Shown piece by piece: positions 1 to 8,325 of a stretch of DNA of 31,677 bases (position 1 is the stretch's first letter; every line of letters begins with the position of its first letter). The position numbers and the translations under genes were made by a program. The notes under the pieces were generated by a model. That model was not told the DNA's origin. It did not search any database and was given only the letters and a program-made list of their open reading frames with translations. This DNA is from a virus: the IMG/VR virus record IMGVR_UViG_3300009428_004250, positions 1-31,677 of that record. The stretch is one strand, 5' to 3'.

Positions 1-465
1 TCTGGGGCGGTGTTCGTGCGGCTCTGGGCGGGGGACGGCCAATGGTCGGACGCGCAGGGTGATCGTCTGATCCGGATCGAGTCCATCGTCGGCTCCCGCT
101 ACGACGACATTCTGGCGGGCGGTACAGGCGACGACGTTCTGATCGGCGGCGCCGGCGACGATCTCCTCTCCGGTCATGCCGGCAACGACCGGATCGTCGG
201 CGGGACCGGAAACGACACCCTTCTCGGCGGGCCGGGCAACGACGTGTTCGTGTTCGCCGACGGCGACGGCATCGACCAGGTGACCGACTTCGGCATCGGC
301 GATCGCCTCGACGTCGCCGCGGTCTCGGCGATCGACGGCTTCGAAGCCTTTCAGGCCGCTGCGAGCGAGGAGGCGGCCGGTCTGCGCCTCGTGTTCGACG
401 GGGGGCAGGTGCTGATTCATGGCGCGACGCTCGCAGCCATCGAACCGGACGACCTGATCTGGTGA
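1..465 (+). CDS. RTX-type calcium-binding protein, C-terminal part
   Basis: The frame is open from the first base, so this is the 3' end of a longer gene that begins before the window. The visible ~154 residues start with a stretch of the type that precedes RTX repeats (GDRLIRIESIVGS), followed by about five glycine- and aspartate-rich nonapeptides of the form GGxGxDxLx (for example GGTGDDVLIGG and GGTGNDTLLGG). A short C-terminal segment of hydrophobic and acidic residues follows, as in secreted RTX proteins. Such repeats form a Ca2+-binding beta-roll in proteins exported by type I secretion. The catalytic or adhesive part is not visible, so the function stays open. GC content is very high, unlike everything after base 724, which marks this as host chromosome. 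The stop is followed by a GC-rich hairpin. Confidence 0.85.
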   Translation, partial: SGAVFVRLWAGDGQWSDAQGDRLIRIESIVGSRYDDILAGGTGDDVLIGGAGDDLLSGHAGNDRIVGGTGNDTLLGGPGNDVFVFADGDGIDQVTDFGIGDRLDVAAVSAIDGFEAFQAAASEEAAGLRLVFDGGQVLIHGATLAAIEPDDLIW

Positions 466-483
466 GGCTAGGGGACGGACCGT

Positions 484-500
484 GAAGCGCGCCGCGCTTC
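484..500 (+). terminator. GC-rich hairpin after the RTX gene
   Basis: A perfect 7-bp stem (GAAGCGC / GCGCTTC) with a 3-base loop lies 19 bases after the RTX stop. There is no T-run, so it is at best a weak intrinsic terminator or a transcript-end stabiliser. Confidence 0.35.
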
Positions 501-561
501 CGCATGGACCGGAACGTGAGCTCTCGCGACTATGGCGGCACCAAAATCCAGGGAGAAATGC

Positions 562-729
562 ATGCTGAAACACCTCAACCCCGCCGGCGTGCCGAAACCC
601 GGCAGTCCCTACAGTCAGGCGGTCGAGGCTGCGCCCGGCATGCGGTGGCTGCACGTCTCGGGTCAGATCGGCGTGGCGCCCGACGGCACCGTGCTGGAGG
701 GTGCCGCGGCGCAGATCGAGCAGATATGA
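562..729 (+). pseudogene. ridA: ridA (enamine/imine deaminase) truncated by the element
   Basis: The N-terminal residues (LNPAGVPKPGSPYSQAVEA, then LHVSGQIGVAPDGT and AAAQIEQ) are the conserved start of the RidA/YjgF/UK114 family. These proteins hydrolyse reactive 2-aminoacrylate and related enamine intermediates and are usually 110 to 130 residues long. Here the frame holds only 55 codons. Family similarity stops at the Q of IEQ (base 723), and a stop codon supplied by the AT-rich element follows at once. The catalytic arginine and the rest of the barrel are missing, so the fragment should be inactive. The start was chosen because GGGAGA sits 6 bases upstream; an upstream in-frame ATG has no such site. 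The abrupt drop in GC at the break supports insertion rather than decay. Confidence 0.8.
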
Positions 730-836
730 AGGGCGAAAAATTATCGTTTAAAATCAAGGGCTTCCGACTATTATCCTGGGGATATGTAGGCATTTTGTAA
801 GCATGAATTGTCGTTGTAGCGCAACCATGCAGCGAG

Positions 837-1193
837 TTAGCCGGCAACCTTAGAGGGTGTGAGCGATAGGAAATCCTCCCATGACATGACGACTAGGGGA
901 GGCTTGCGGTTAGAGCGTAGGACGAGGATAGGCGTTGCACCGTTCCGGTTGGCTTCCGCCTGGGCATAGGCTCGATACACGTTCGCGAAACCCTCTTGCC
1001 GCTTGGCTTCGATGGAGAAGGGGAACCGTTCTCTCGCCGCTTTCGTCATCATCTTAATATCGGTTCCGTTCTCACTTCCTATTGCCGTTCTAATTTCATC
1101 AGGTTCAATGTGAAACAATTCGATAATTCGTTCCTTCAACCAAATTTGGAAATCCCTTCCTTTCAGCTTTGCGCTTTTCCTAGTGATAGGCAT
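837..1193 (-). CDS. PDDEXK-type nuclease, possible Holliday junction resolvase
   Basis: This 118-residue protein has the pattern of a small PDDEXK nuclease: a basic N-terminus with KGR (11-13), then NGTDI with the likely metal-binding D45, and FSIEAKRQ carrying the E62-x-K64 pair. A helix (YAQAEAN) and a strand (TPILVLRSNRKPPLVVM) follow. Small phage proteins with an ERFPFSIE(C/A)K core are usually annotated as resolvase-like endonucleases. By analogy with T7 gp3 it could clear branched DNA before packaging, but that role is inferred. Its ATG overlaps the scaffold stop by one base (TAATG), so it is probably translated by coupling and is the last gene of the minus-strand head operon. It is the element gene nearest the ridA junction. 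Confidence 0.6.
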   Translation of the reverse strand: MPITRKSAKLKGRDFQIWLKERIIELFHIEPDEIRTAIGSENGTDIKMMTKAARERFPFSIEAKRQEGFANVYRAYAQAEANRNGATPILVLRSNRKPPLVVMSWEDFLSLTPSKVAG

Positions 1194-2023
1194 TAACGGT
1201 TCATACGTAACATCTTTTCAGTTAGAACGCGGGCCTTCTCCTGTAACTGTCTGCCCTTAGCATCATTGTTATAATAATCACTATTGGTCATAAGTTCTTC
1301 AATTCTAGCTTCAATATCAAGGGCTGAGTTAGAACCTGTTTCCGTATCGTCTAGAATGGCTGGTGAATTCTTGCCCATAACGCTTTCAAGAAATTTCATA
1401 CCGGCTGCGGTATTCGCTAATGGTAGGTTCAAAACTTCCGCTGGTACGTTAGCCGTTGCCCATGTTCGGATTGCCTTATGCTTACTAGAAAACTGGTTTC
1501 CCCATTCCGCTTGAAGTGTAGCAAGTTCCGCCTTTGCATCGATCTTAGGGCCGTTTTCTAATGCTCTGTTAATTTCTCCCATACCAAGAGCCGTCTTAAA
1601 CATTTTAGCTATAACCGGCATCTGTTCCTCAGAGAACTTTCCTTCTTTAAACATCGGAATGAAAGTATCATAAACACCTTCATATCCTTCCAACGGTAAA
1701 ACGTCTTCACCAACAGCCGTGAAAGCATTCTGAATATGTTCGTGTGTAACGTCTTCAATTGCTACAGGGCCTTTCTCACGTAGCTTCTTTGTAAGTTCCT
1801 TGTATCCCTTTTCTAAATCTTCAATCTTCTTATACTTATCAGCGTACAAACGTTCTTCCGTTGTTTCGGTTTCATCGGTTTCGCTTTCAGTTTCAGTTGA
1901 CGTTTCATCTTCGGTGTCTGAGCCGATATCCATATCTAACAAAGAGGCGCTTTCGGTTGTATCATTAGCAACTTCATTAGTTTCTGTTGTTTCTGTTTGG
2001 TTAGTTTCTGTTCCTGTAGTCAT
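1193..2023 (-). CDS. Capsid assembly scaffolding protein (T7 gp9-like)
   Basis: This 276-residue protein begins with about 60 residues rich in E, T, D and S (many TET/ETE runs). A charged helical segment (YADKYKKIEDLEKGYKEL) and a helical body follow, and it ends in a basic amphipathic helix (QLQEKARVLTEKMLRMNR). This acidic-start, helix-and-basic-tail layout is typical of T7-like scaffolding proteins, which guide procapsid assembly and then leave. T7 gp9 is 307 residues. The gene sits two places downstream of the portal, as in T7, but the major capsid gene is not next to it. Both ends overlap neighbours by one base (TAATG). Confidence 0.8.
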   Translation of the reverse strand: MTTGTETNQTETTETNEVANDTTESASLLDMDIGSDTEDETSTETESETDETETTEERLYADKYKKIEDLEKGYKELTKKLREKGPVAIEDVTHEHIQNAFTAVGEDVLPLEGYEGVYDTFIPMFKEGKFSEEQMPVIAKMFKTALGMGEINRALENGPKIDAKAELATLQAEWGNQFSSKHKAIRTWATANVPAEVLNLPLANTAAGMKFLESVMGKNSPAILDDTETGSNSALDIEARIEELMTNSDYYNNDAKGRQLQEKARVLTEKMLRMNR

Positions 2024-2280
2024 TAATAATCTACCTCTCCATTTAGGTTCTTTGTTATATGTCTGTATATTTCCATCTGAGCAACTTTATAAACGGCGGA
2101 ATACGCATTAGGGTCGTTACGATCAACCTTAGTTCCATTGATAATAAGTAGAATGTCTTTCAATACCTTGCGGCCCGAATCATTGCCGAATACGTGCTTA
2201 TAAAGAAGTGCCTTTTCTTGGTCATTATCTCTTTGTAGATCGGAAGAAATTTGTAATCTCTTAGATTGATTTGGGTTCAT
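2023..2280 (-). CDS. Bbp19-like small phage protein
   Basis: An 85-residue soluble protein with the pattern YKHVFGNDSGRKVLKDIL followed by NDPNAYSAVYKVAQMEIYRHI. This resembles the Bbp19 family of small phage proteins, where an FxxxxGRxVLxDL motif precedes an 'a..eG.r.v...I' helix. The family lies among head genes of many podoviruses and has no firm biochemical role. It sits between portal and scaffold, and its stop overlaps the scaffold start. The acidic and basic residues are spread evenly and there is no membrane segment. Confidence 0.55.
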   Translation of the reverse strand: MNPNQSKRLQISSDLQRDNDQEKALLYKHVFGNDSGRKVLKDILLIINGTKVDRNDPNAYSAVYKVAQMEIYRHITKNLNGEVDY

Positions 2281-2308
2281 TTAATTTAGGTTCCATTGTT
2301 TTGATTAT

Positions 2309-3907
2309 TTACCCGTTATTTAAGTTTGCTAATGCCGCTCCTAATGGTCCGTCTAAAGCTTTGTTCAAGGACTCGCCAGCTTGCCCGGCTTGCCCGGCAA
2401 CGCCTAGCGTCTGTTGTGTCTGATTCATCTGTGAGATTTGCTCTTTCATAGCGTCAACGGTTTCTTCGGAATTCAATAGGTCTTCCGATACGCCAAAGCC
2501 TCTCAATAGCTTTCTTGCAAGCTTATCCTTGTTGACATGAATAGCGGTTTCTTCTGGCATAACCTGGGCAACGTTCGCATAACCCATCAAATCGTTTTGA
2601 GCCTGTTGCAACATGCTTGCTTGTTTGACCGCTGCATTAACATCAACGGTGAAAATCTCAGAAGCGTTCGATACGTCAAAGCCCATGTTTCTAACAATCT
2701 GTAGATGCTCGTCTGTGAATGGCGGAATCTCGCCACGCTTCATCATTCGTCCGACAACCTGAGTAGCAATAAGCTTCAAAGCTTCATCCTGAAAACGTCT
2801 AGCAGGTTGCCCTACCTGTTGAATGAATGCCTCTCTATCAGCCATGATTTCGGTTGCGGTCTTATAAGTGTTTTTGCCTGTAGACCTTCCACGCGAAAGC
2901 AAGATATTTCGAATTTGCATAGCGGTACGTTCGAACATATCGGTTGTAATATTATAATTGCCTGGGAATTGGATAGGCGTAAGTGGTTGTTCCGTGTAGA
3001 TGATTCCACCTGGGACCAAACGTGAAGCGGCTTGTTCGGAATTAAAGCTTTCATCTTCCGTCTGGAATGCACCAAGAGCGGCAAATTCCCCCGCTCCAAT
3101 CATTGTCATCTGCATCTTGTTGATAAGGCGGATCGATGGAAGAGCCGCTAGACAAGGGGAGTCTCCCCAACCGTTATTAGATTTTGCCCAACGCCATACG
3201 ACGAACGGACTCCAGTTCATCGAAACGTTTTTAAGTTCGTGCCAACCATTTTCTAAATGAATGGTATATGTGAATTGGTCGCCATCAGGAATGACGGACT
3301 CAATAACACCGTGAGAGGCATCAGGGTTTGTCTCTGTGATTTCTTCCGGCAAGTCTTCAAATCGCTTCATAAGCTGGCGAGTTGTCCACTTATGTTCACG
3401 GAACCTGCAATCGACGTTACCGGCTTTATCCTCTAGGAAATACAATTGTTTCAAAGGAACGCATTCATACGTAAGAGGCTCAAACGGTTCATCGTGAATG
3501 GCTATGCAAGCGGTACCTGCTACAATCGTATCAAGAATGCATTCACCGATAGCGAGATAGAAGTTAGAATTAACGAAATGATCCCTGAGATAATCATTAG
3601 ATTCCGATAATTGTTCAACGACAAGTGGCCCTATCTCACGTCTCAATGTGTCTTTAATAAAACTGATTTCTGCCCAAGGTCGGGCTTCTGGAATGAGCAT
3701 ATTAATAATGGAAGTCTGTAATTCAACCGCAGCTTCATAAGCAGTATTGTCAAACAAATCATCATGATCGGTAGGTTCATCTTCAATGTAGAACTGGCGA
3801 GAAGGCAAAACGTAGTAATAGGCTTCATCAATCAATGAGGCTTGCTGTTCTCTCTTGCTCTTAGCTAATCCTAATAGCTCTTTAAGTTCCTTTATATTTC
3901 GCTTCAT
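2309..3907 (-). CDS. Head-to-tail connector / portal protein (T7 gp8-like)
   Basis: At 532 residues it is close in length to T7 gp8 (536). It opens with a helical region (KELKELLGLAKSKREQQASLIDEAYYYVLPSR) and contains the typical portal-body features EAAVELQTSIINMLIPEARPW, FYLAIGECILDTIVAGTA and a conserved YKTATEIMADREAFIQ helix. The C-terminus is rich in Q and A. Portal dodecamers form the DNA entry channel, bind terminase and hold the tail. The gene follows the small lysine-rich gene and precedes the Bbp19-like gene in the minus-strand operon. Confidence 0.9.
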   Translation of the reverse strand: MKRNIKELKELLGLAKSKREQQASLIDEAYYYVLPSRQFYIEDEPTDHDDLFDNTAYEAAVELQTSIINMLIPEARPWAEISFIKDTLRREIGPLVVEQLSESNDYLRDHFVNSNFYLAIGECILDTIVAGTACIAIHDEPFEPLTYECVPLKQLYFLEDKAGNVDCRFREHKWTTRQLMKRFEDLPEEITETNPDASHGVIESVIPDGDQFTYTIHLENGWHELKNVSMNWSPFVVWRWAKSNNGWGDSPCLAALPSIRLINKMQMTMIGAGEFAALGAFQTEDESFNSEQAASRLVPGGIIYTEQPLTPIQFPGNYNITTDMFERTAMQIRNILLSRGRSTGKNTYKTATEIMADREAFIQQVGQPARRFQDEALKLIATQVVGRMMKRGEIPPFTDEHLQIVRNMGFDVSNASEIFTVDVNAAVKQASMLQQAQNDLMGYANVAQVMPEETAIHVNKDKLARKLLRGFGVSEDLLNSEETVDAMKEQISQMNQTQQTLGVAGQAGQAGESLNKALDGPLGAALANLNNG

Positions 3908-3920
3908 TCATAATTTCACC

Positions 3921-4103
3921 TTAAAGTTTTGACTGTACGCCTAAAAATCCAGTCTCTTCATTCAATAATGAACCGATACCGGAAGCTCTACGCTTGCGTT
4001 CTTCTTCGATTTTTCGAGCCGCCGCGTCTTCTCTCTGAGCCGCAAGCTTCGTATCTTCTTCTTTAACCTCTACCGGTTTGGGCGCTTTTGGAGCAATGCA
4101 CAT
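3921..4103 (-). CDS. Small charged phage protein, portal-adjacent
   Basis: A 60-residue protein starting MCIAPKAPKPVEVKEEDTKL, then an alanine-, arginine- and glutamate-rich helix likely to form a coiled coil, ending GIGSLLNEETGFLGVQSKL. Short proteins with an MC..PKAPKP start lie next to the portal gene in many T7-like phages. They are virion- or assembly-associated, but I know of no established function. It sits between the gp13-like gene and the portal with a 13-base gap to the latter. Confidence 0.6.
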   Translation of the reverse strand: MCIAPKAPKPVEVKEEDTKLAAQREDAAARKIEEERKRRASGIGSLLNEETGFLGVQSKL

Positions 4104-4124
4104 ATTAATATCCTGCCGTTTTAA

Positions 4125-4568
4125 TTATTTAGTGAGTTCCCATATTCGGAACGGTTCTCCCGTAAAGGGCATAATGTAATCAGTGGGTGTAAAGCCTAAT
4201 GTTTTAACCCAACGCTTATTAGATTCGTACTTATCCCATAAGGGAATAAGCAACCTCATTCCGAAGAATTCATTCTTAAATGCACCTACTACGCCTAGTG
4301 CGACGCTATGAAACGACTTAGGAATTCTATTAACGGCATCGGTAGCTATAAACCCTAATACCGCTGTACTTTGGAATCTTGCTGCCCAAAACATAGCCGC
4401 TGGTTTACCGTTCAAATGAGCGATGCAACCATTAACATCCTTAAGCAAGTCAACATAATTGCTATCAGTCAGATACATAAGCCTAGCTTCTTCCTTGTCT
4501 CGCGTTCTCATGTGTTCCCATAAATATTGAAGATCGGGAATGTTCGGTTCTACAAACTCAATGTTCAT
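4125..4568 (-). CDS. T7 gp13-like virion-associated protein (GNAT-like fold)
   Basis: This 147-residue protein has an acetyltransferase-like order of elements: NGCIAHLNGKPAAMFWAARF, then FHSVALGVVGAFKNEF, then SNKRWVKTLGFTPTDYI, which resembles the 'a..w.e.lGF' tail of GNAT proteins. In T7-like phages the counterpart is gp13 (138 residues), needed for proper virion morphogenesis. Enzymatic activity is doubtful. Its start overlaps the stop of the tail tube B gene (TAATG), so it belongs to the tail/portal operon. The match is one of length, position and fold pattern rather than a strong motif. Confidence 0.55.
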   Translation of the reverse strand: MNIEFVEPNIPDLQYLWEHMRTRDKEEARLMYLTDSNYVDLLKDVNGCIAHLNGKPAAMFWAARFQSTAVLGFIATDAVNRIPKSFHSVALGVVGAFKNEFFGMRLLIPLWDKYESNKRWVKTLGFTPTDYIMPFTGEPFRIWELTK

Positions 4569-6541
4569 TAGTTATCCCTCAACTTTATGTCCGTAACGAT
4601 TGACGCAATCGTACAGGGGAGGGGAGACGAGACAGACAGAGTGAGGGTAGGGGAGCGGTAGCCGCTTCCGCCTAGGGTGACGCTGGCAAGGCCGGTGAAC
4701 GACGGTAGCGGCTCGTCCAGTAGGTCATCGCCTAGGCGACGTAAGGGAACGGGATAGCCGTCAACGGTTAGGCTCTTGGTATCGAGAAGTTCAACCCTAG
4801 CGCGAACTTTTCTAATATCATCAACTCTCTTAATCTGATTCTCAATCGATATAACAATATCCTGAGTTTCAACTAGCGAAGTGTATTCATGTCCGATATG
4901 AACGGTGTAAGCGGTTTCAACGAGTTCAAATGCGCCGCTACCATTTACCGCAGTATCAGCATGTACCAACCCATCAGCTAATACGCTACAGGTTTCACCT
5001 GATAAGCCGGTTACGCCTGTCCAATTGGTTTTGGCGGTGCCACTCGTTAGGACGTAATGACAATCAAGAAAAACATCTTCCTCAGTAAGATATTCAAGGA
5101 ATGTTCCGTTATCTCGTTCTATTAAAGCGTACAACGTTTCTTTCAATCCATCGCCATGATCGGCAGATACAACGATAACACGCTTGAACAAACCATTAGT
5201 TTTGAAACGCGACCAACCTAATACGTTCTTTTCCTGATCGATTGTGCAAACAGCTATCTCGCCATCCGCCCTTACAACGAATAACAAGTTAGCCTGAGTG
5301 TCTTTGAAGCCTCGCATGAACGCCATATCAATAGGCGCTTTCCCATCTACAAACAAATGATGGGCGAATATCGTTTTGTTTAAAGCGTTAAACCTATCAT
5401 TCGTATAATCATAAACGAATGAACGGATTTCCTTATTGTTTCGTGTAGAGAATATCAATTCTCCCTGTACGTCGATAACAGGAAGGTTGTTAATTCCGTT
5501 GGTGGATTGCGTAGCCGCTCTAACGTTCGTTGCCGTGATCGGATTATCTCCCCCACCTGTCACAACGCTTTCAGCTTCCGTAGAAAATACGAATAAGTTT
5601 TGTTGTGCTTTAAGGTCTTTGATTGATTGTTGTTCGGTAGAAGTGAGGTTGAATGTATATGCGGTTGAATCAGTGACTTCATAAACATCGGTAGTGGCGT
5701 TCTTAACTTTATCGGCAAAGTTGTAATAGTCACTGACATTACTTCCGAATATGATTCCGGGCAAAGCACGTGTTCCACCGAAAACCAATCGATCCTGAAA
5801 GAATATACAGGTTCTAGGATATCCTTTAGATGAAGACCAAGCCCATTCTTCGAAGGCGTTTGAGGCATCTGTTCCGGTTAGATCAACGTCACCTATCGTA
5901 CCTTCGATCACAGTTGCAGAAGTGTATGCAGTTACAGTGACGGTACCGCCATTAATACGAAACTTGCGACCAACCCAAGCGGCTGAGAAATAGTCGTCTG
6001 AAGCCGTAAACGTCACTCCCGTTCCTGTTACCGCACTAGGCGTAATCGTTACAGTACGGTTGAAACGATAGAAGGGAAGTTCCGTAAACGTTATATTGCT
6101 AAATGTCCAATCGTTATCGGCCCCATTTCTCGTAAGACGTTTCACCGGATATTCAGGATGGGTGAATATGATTGTATCGCCCGAATGTGTGTAACGTATA
6201 TCGGCTATATGATTGGACGTGTAAGGCGACGTTATTAAATCAACGATTACATCGTTACGCAAAATGCGAAGTTCGATATCTGAAAACAAAAGAATATATT
6301 GTTGATCCGTATTAAACGAGAATTTAACAAAACGGGATGAGTCTGCATCAACGCTACCAGATGTTTTCAAAATGTTTCTGAAACCCGGTCTTCGCTTGAT
6401 CGGGCCATGCGGTAAGACGAGCCAATTTTCCAGGGTCTTAGCTGATCGGAAGTAGTCGGGAAGGTCCGAACGTGACTCCATGTACGGGCCAAATTCGCCG
6501 CTCCCGAAGGTCGTTTGTGGGGAAGAGATCGGCTTACGCAT
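4568..6541 (-). CDS. Tail tubular protein B / nozzle (T7 gp12-like)
   Basis: The 657-residue product begins with the signature of this family: a short basic start, FGSGEFGPYMESRSDL, YFRSAKTLENWLVLPHGPIKRRPGF, then KFSFNTDQQYILLFSD. A long beta-rich body with SSSKGYPRTCIFFQDRLVFGGT follows. T7 gp12 (794 residues) forms the hexameric tail nozzle; this one is shorter. I chose the start at 6541 because GGGGAGG lies 9 bases upstream and the ATG overlaps the preceding stop as TAATG. A TTG three codons upstream would lengthen the protein by three residues. The 3' quarter, around 4600-4780, is much more GC-rich than the middle of the gene. Confidence 0.88.
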   Translation of the reverse strand: MRKPISSPQTTFGSGEFGPYMESRSDLPDYFRSAKTLENWLVLPHGPIKRRPGFRNILKTSGSVDADSSRFVKFSFNTDQQYILLFSDIELRILRNDVIVDLITSPYTSNHIADIRYTHSGDTIIFTHPEYPVKRLTRNGADNDWTFSNITFTELPFYRFNRTVTITPSAVTGTGVTFTASDDYFSAAWVGRKFRINGGTVTVTAYTSATVIEGTIGDVDLTGTDASNAFEEWAWSSSKGYPRTCIFFQDRLVFGGTRALPGIIFGSNVSDYYNFADKVKNATTDVYEVTDSTAYTFNLTSTEQQSIKDLKAQQNLFVFSTEAESVVTGGGDNPITATNVRAATQSTNGINNLPVIDVQGELIFSTRNNKEIRSFVYDYTNDRFNALNKTIFAHHLFVDGKAPIDMAFMRGFKDTQANLLFVVRADGEIAVCTIDQEKNVLGWSRFKTNGLFKRVIVVSADHGDGLKETLYALIERDNGTFLEYLTEEDVFLDCHYVLTSGTAKTNWTGVTGLSGETCSVLADGLVHADTAVNGSGAFELVETAYTVHIGHEYTSLVETQDIVISIENQIKRVDDIRKVRARVELLDTKSLTVDGYPVPLRRLGDDLLDEPLPSFTGLASVTLGGSGYRSPTLTLSVSSPLPCTIASIVTDIKLRDN

Positions 6542-7137
6542 TAGCGCCAACCTCCCCTGTAGCCTCCCCTAGAGGCGGATAGCCACGTACTCGCCCCGTA
6601 GATGCTCCTAGACGTGTTCGCCTGGGCGTCGGAATGGCGAGCCTTCTTCATCTTCGCGTCATACTCAGTGAACAAACCTCTTGCTAAGTCACCGTCACCC
6701 ATCAAAGGGTTGCATAATTCATACGCAAGCTTGCTAACTAATGCGTCTGTGAATTGGGCTGAGAAACTATTTTCGTTACAATCGGCATGATATCTTAATA
6801 GAACAACCAATGAATTAGCGTATATGCGGTTTCCTTCATCGAGATATGGAATTGAAGTCATATTCTCGTCATATGCAGTGATTGTCCTGATATGATCGGC
6901 AGGAATGGCGAATGAATACGACCACTTAGTATCAGTTGGGGTATCGGTATATCTCGATAAGTTCGCTACGGTAGCGGTGAAGTTCCAGTTGTAATTACCT
7001 AGTTCGGCTGATTTAACAATCGGATATATCGTTGCGGCTACCTGACTTTCTCGTGTGCCATCATTGAAAGATGCAATCTCATTCGCGCCAATCTTCAACA
7101 AGGCTGCGGAAAGAATATCGAATTTGGTTCGTGCCAT
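6541..7137 (-). CDS. Tail tubular protein A / adaptor (T7 gp11-like)
   Basis: The 198 residues (T7 gp11 has 196) show the family pattern: ILSAALLKIGANEIASFNDGTRESQVAATIYP at the start, then NYNWNFTA and KWSYSFAIPADHIRT. These are followed by FTDALVSKLAYELCNPLMGD and a C-terminal GGYRGGWR. This protein forms the ring between portal and nozzle. It is the first gene of the minus-strand tail/head operon and is separated from the major capsid gene by an intrinsic terminator. Its stop is shared with the start of the nozzle gene. The 3' end lies in a GC-rich island with one CCTGGG motif. Confidence 0.88.
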   Translation of the reverse strand: MARTKFDILSAALLKIGANEIASFNDGTRESQVAATIYPIVKSAELGNYNWNFTATVANLSRYTDTPTDTKWSYSFAIPADHIRTITAYDENMTSIPYLDEGNRIYANSLVVLLRYHADCNENSFSAQFTDALVSKLAYELCNPLMGDGDLARGLFTEYDAKMKKARHSDAQANTSRSIYGASTWLSASRGGYRGGWR

Positions 7138-7170
7138 GTCATATCAATCTCACTCGTTACTATGTATTTA

Positions 7171-7201
7171 CAAAAAAATAGGGAAGCCGAAGCCTCCCTA
7201 T
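7171..7201 (-). terminator. Intrinsic terminator after the major capsid gene
   Basis: Read on the minus strand, a 10-bp stem with one mismatch (ATAGGGAGGC / GCTTCCCTAT) closes a loop of about four bases and is followed by a run of seven T. It lies 24 bases after the capsid stop, isolating capsid transcription from the tail operon. Confidence 0.85.
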
Positions 7202-7224
7202 CTTAAAAACTATGTAACTAATGA

Positions 7225-8052
7225 TTATACGTCGCTTACGTCACTCCATGCGATTTCATCATGAACCAACTTCGCACCATAAAGACCGGCTACACAAATC
7301 ACCCAATACTGAGCATCAGCGTTCTTATCGATTGATACGCTGAATTCCTTTGGAGAGAATAAAGCTACGTCTCTCTTGTGGAATGCATACGCTTCACGTC
7401 CGGTATAATCGGTGTCGGATGTAGCAGTAAGGTAATTGCTCTGTACGATCTTACCGAAACCGGCAACGTTAGAGAAATAACCGTCGTTCAACGCCTTGTT
7501 CACCATGAAATCAGATGATGTAAGGGTTGTGTCGTTCATCATGTCTTCCCAAGCTGGAGACGAAATAACCAATGTTCTATCGCCTTGATCAACATTCTTA
7601 GCATTGAGAACGGAAGCCATCTTAACAACACCCTGTTTGTTCATGGTGTTAGCCGTTGGCAATGCGGTTTCGGTTTCAGCGGTTGCGGCCAATGCAGCGA
7701 TAATAAGCTGGTCGATTCGCACATTGATTGCAGAAACCAATGTATCAATTGAAGACTTACGGAAATCAACGTTACTCTGGAATGGATCGAGAGAAGCGAT
7801 TCTATCGAAAGCTTCAACAGGCTGTGCAGCTACGTTGACTTGCGCCTGTGCTGGTTCGGTGAAAGTACCGTTAGTGAATCGGCCACGACCAACCTGCGCC
7901 GTTACGTTACCGATTGTAGGAATGTTGATAGATTCACCAACGCCGCTGTAATACTTAACACTGTCTCGTAAAAGCGACTTTGACTGTCTAAATGCTACGT
8001 TAAATTCTTTTGCAAACTGAGAAATAAAAACTTCTGTACGTGTATCAGCCAT
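7225..8052 (-). CDS. Major capsid protein
   Basis: A 275-residue protein with features of HK97-fold phage coat proteins: an N-terminal helical arm (VFISQFAKEFNVAFRQSKSLL), a GESINIPTIGN segment and an E-loop-like VGRGRFTNGTFTEP. A spine-helix region (SIDTLVSAINVRIDQLIIAALAA) follows, and the C-terminal part reads YAFHKRDVALFSPKEFSVSI then VAGLYGAKLVHDEIAW. It is shorter than T7 gp10A (345). The gene is flanked by minus-strand terminators on both sides, as expected for a highly expressed coat gene, and has GGAGGG upstream. A diverged paralogue lies immediately upstream. Which of the two forms the shell is inferred from length and from the completeness of the E-loop and arm. Confidence 0.8.
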   Translation of the reverse strand: MADTRTEVFISQFAKEFNVAFRQSKSLLRDSVKYYSGVGESINIPTIGNVTAQVGRGRFTNGTFTEPAQAQVNVAAQPVEAFDRIASLDPFQSNVDFRKSSIDTLVSAINVRIDQLIIAALAATAETETALPTANTMNKQGVVKMASVLNAKNVDQGDRTLVISSPAWEDMMNDTTLTSSDFMVNKALNDGYFSNVAGFGKIVQSNYLTATSDTDYTGREAYAFHKRDVALFSPKEFSVSIDKNADAQYWVICVAGLYGAKLVHDEIAWSDVSDV

Positions 8053-8102
8053 TTCATATGACCCTCCATTAAAAATTGTTTGAAATTTGCTACGGATGAA
8101 AC

Positions 8103-8122
8103 CGCAACTTCTCGCAACTTCC
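8103..8122. repeat. Tandem decamer in the capsid leader
   Basis: Two adjacent copies of CGCAACTTC plus one base (GAAGTTGCG on the transcribed strand) lie about 50 bases before the major capsid start, inside a 273-base leader. This could be a regulator or translational control site; no function is known. Confidence 0.5.
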
Positions 8123-8230
8123 GGGTGGGCTTACTTGTTTGGGGTTCACTCTTGCGAATGAGGTATGCCAAAACCTTTCAGGGTCTTCAGTTGTCACTAA
8201 TATTTACATGAAATATGCAAAATCATTGCA

Positions 8231-8269
8231 CATATAAAAAGAGAGTGAGGCGGTTAAACCTCACTCTCT
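8231..8269 (-). terminator. Intrinsic terminator between the two capsid genes
   Basis: A perfect 11-bp stem (AGAGAGTGAGG / CCTCACTCTCT) with an 8-base loop is followed on the minus strand by TTTTTATATG. It lies downstream of the capsid paralogue and stops transcription from the small-gene operon before the major capsid gene. Confidence 0.88.
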
Positions 8270-8325
8270 TGCAACACCAAAGGAAAAATACTTGAAATGT
8301 AGTCAGTATCACCTGACAAAAGTAT

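Noticed and set aside
798-832. Imperfect hairpin near the left end (GCATG...CATGC) as attachment core
   Set aside because: No partner copy can be compared because the right end is outside the window, and the stem is short.
504-847. Alternative frames over the ridA junction
   Set aside because: These are shadows of the broken ridA gene running into AT-rich sequence, with no support.
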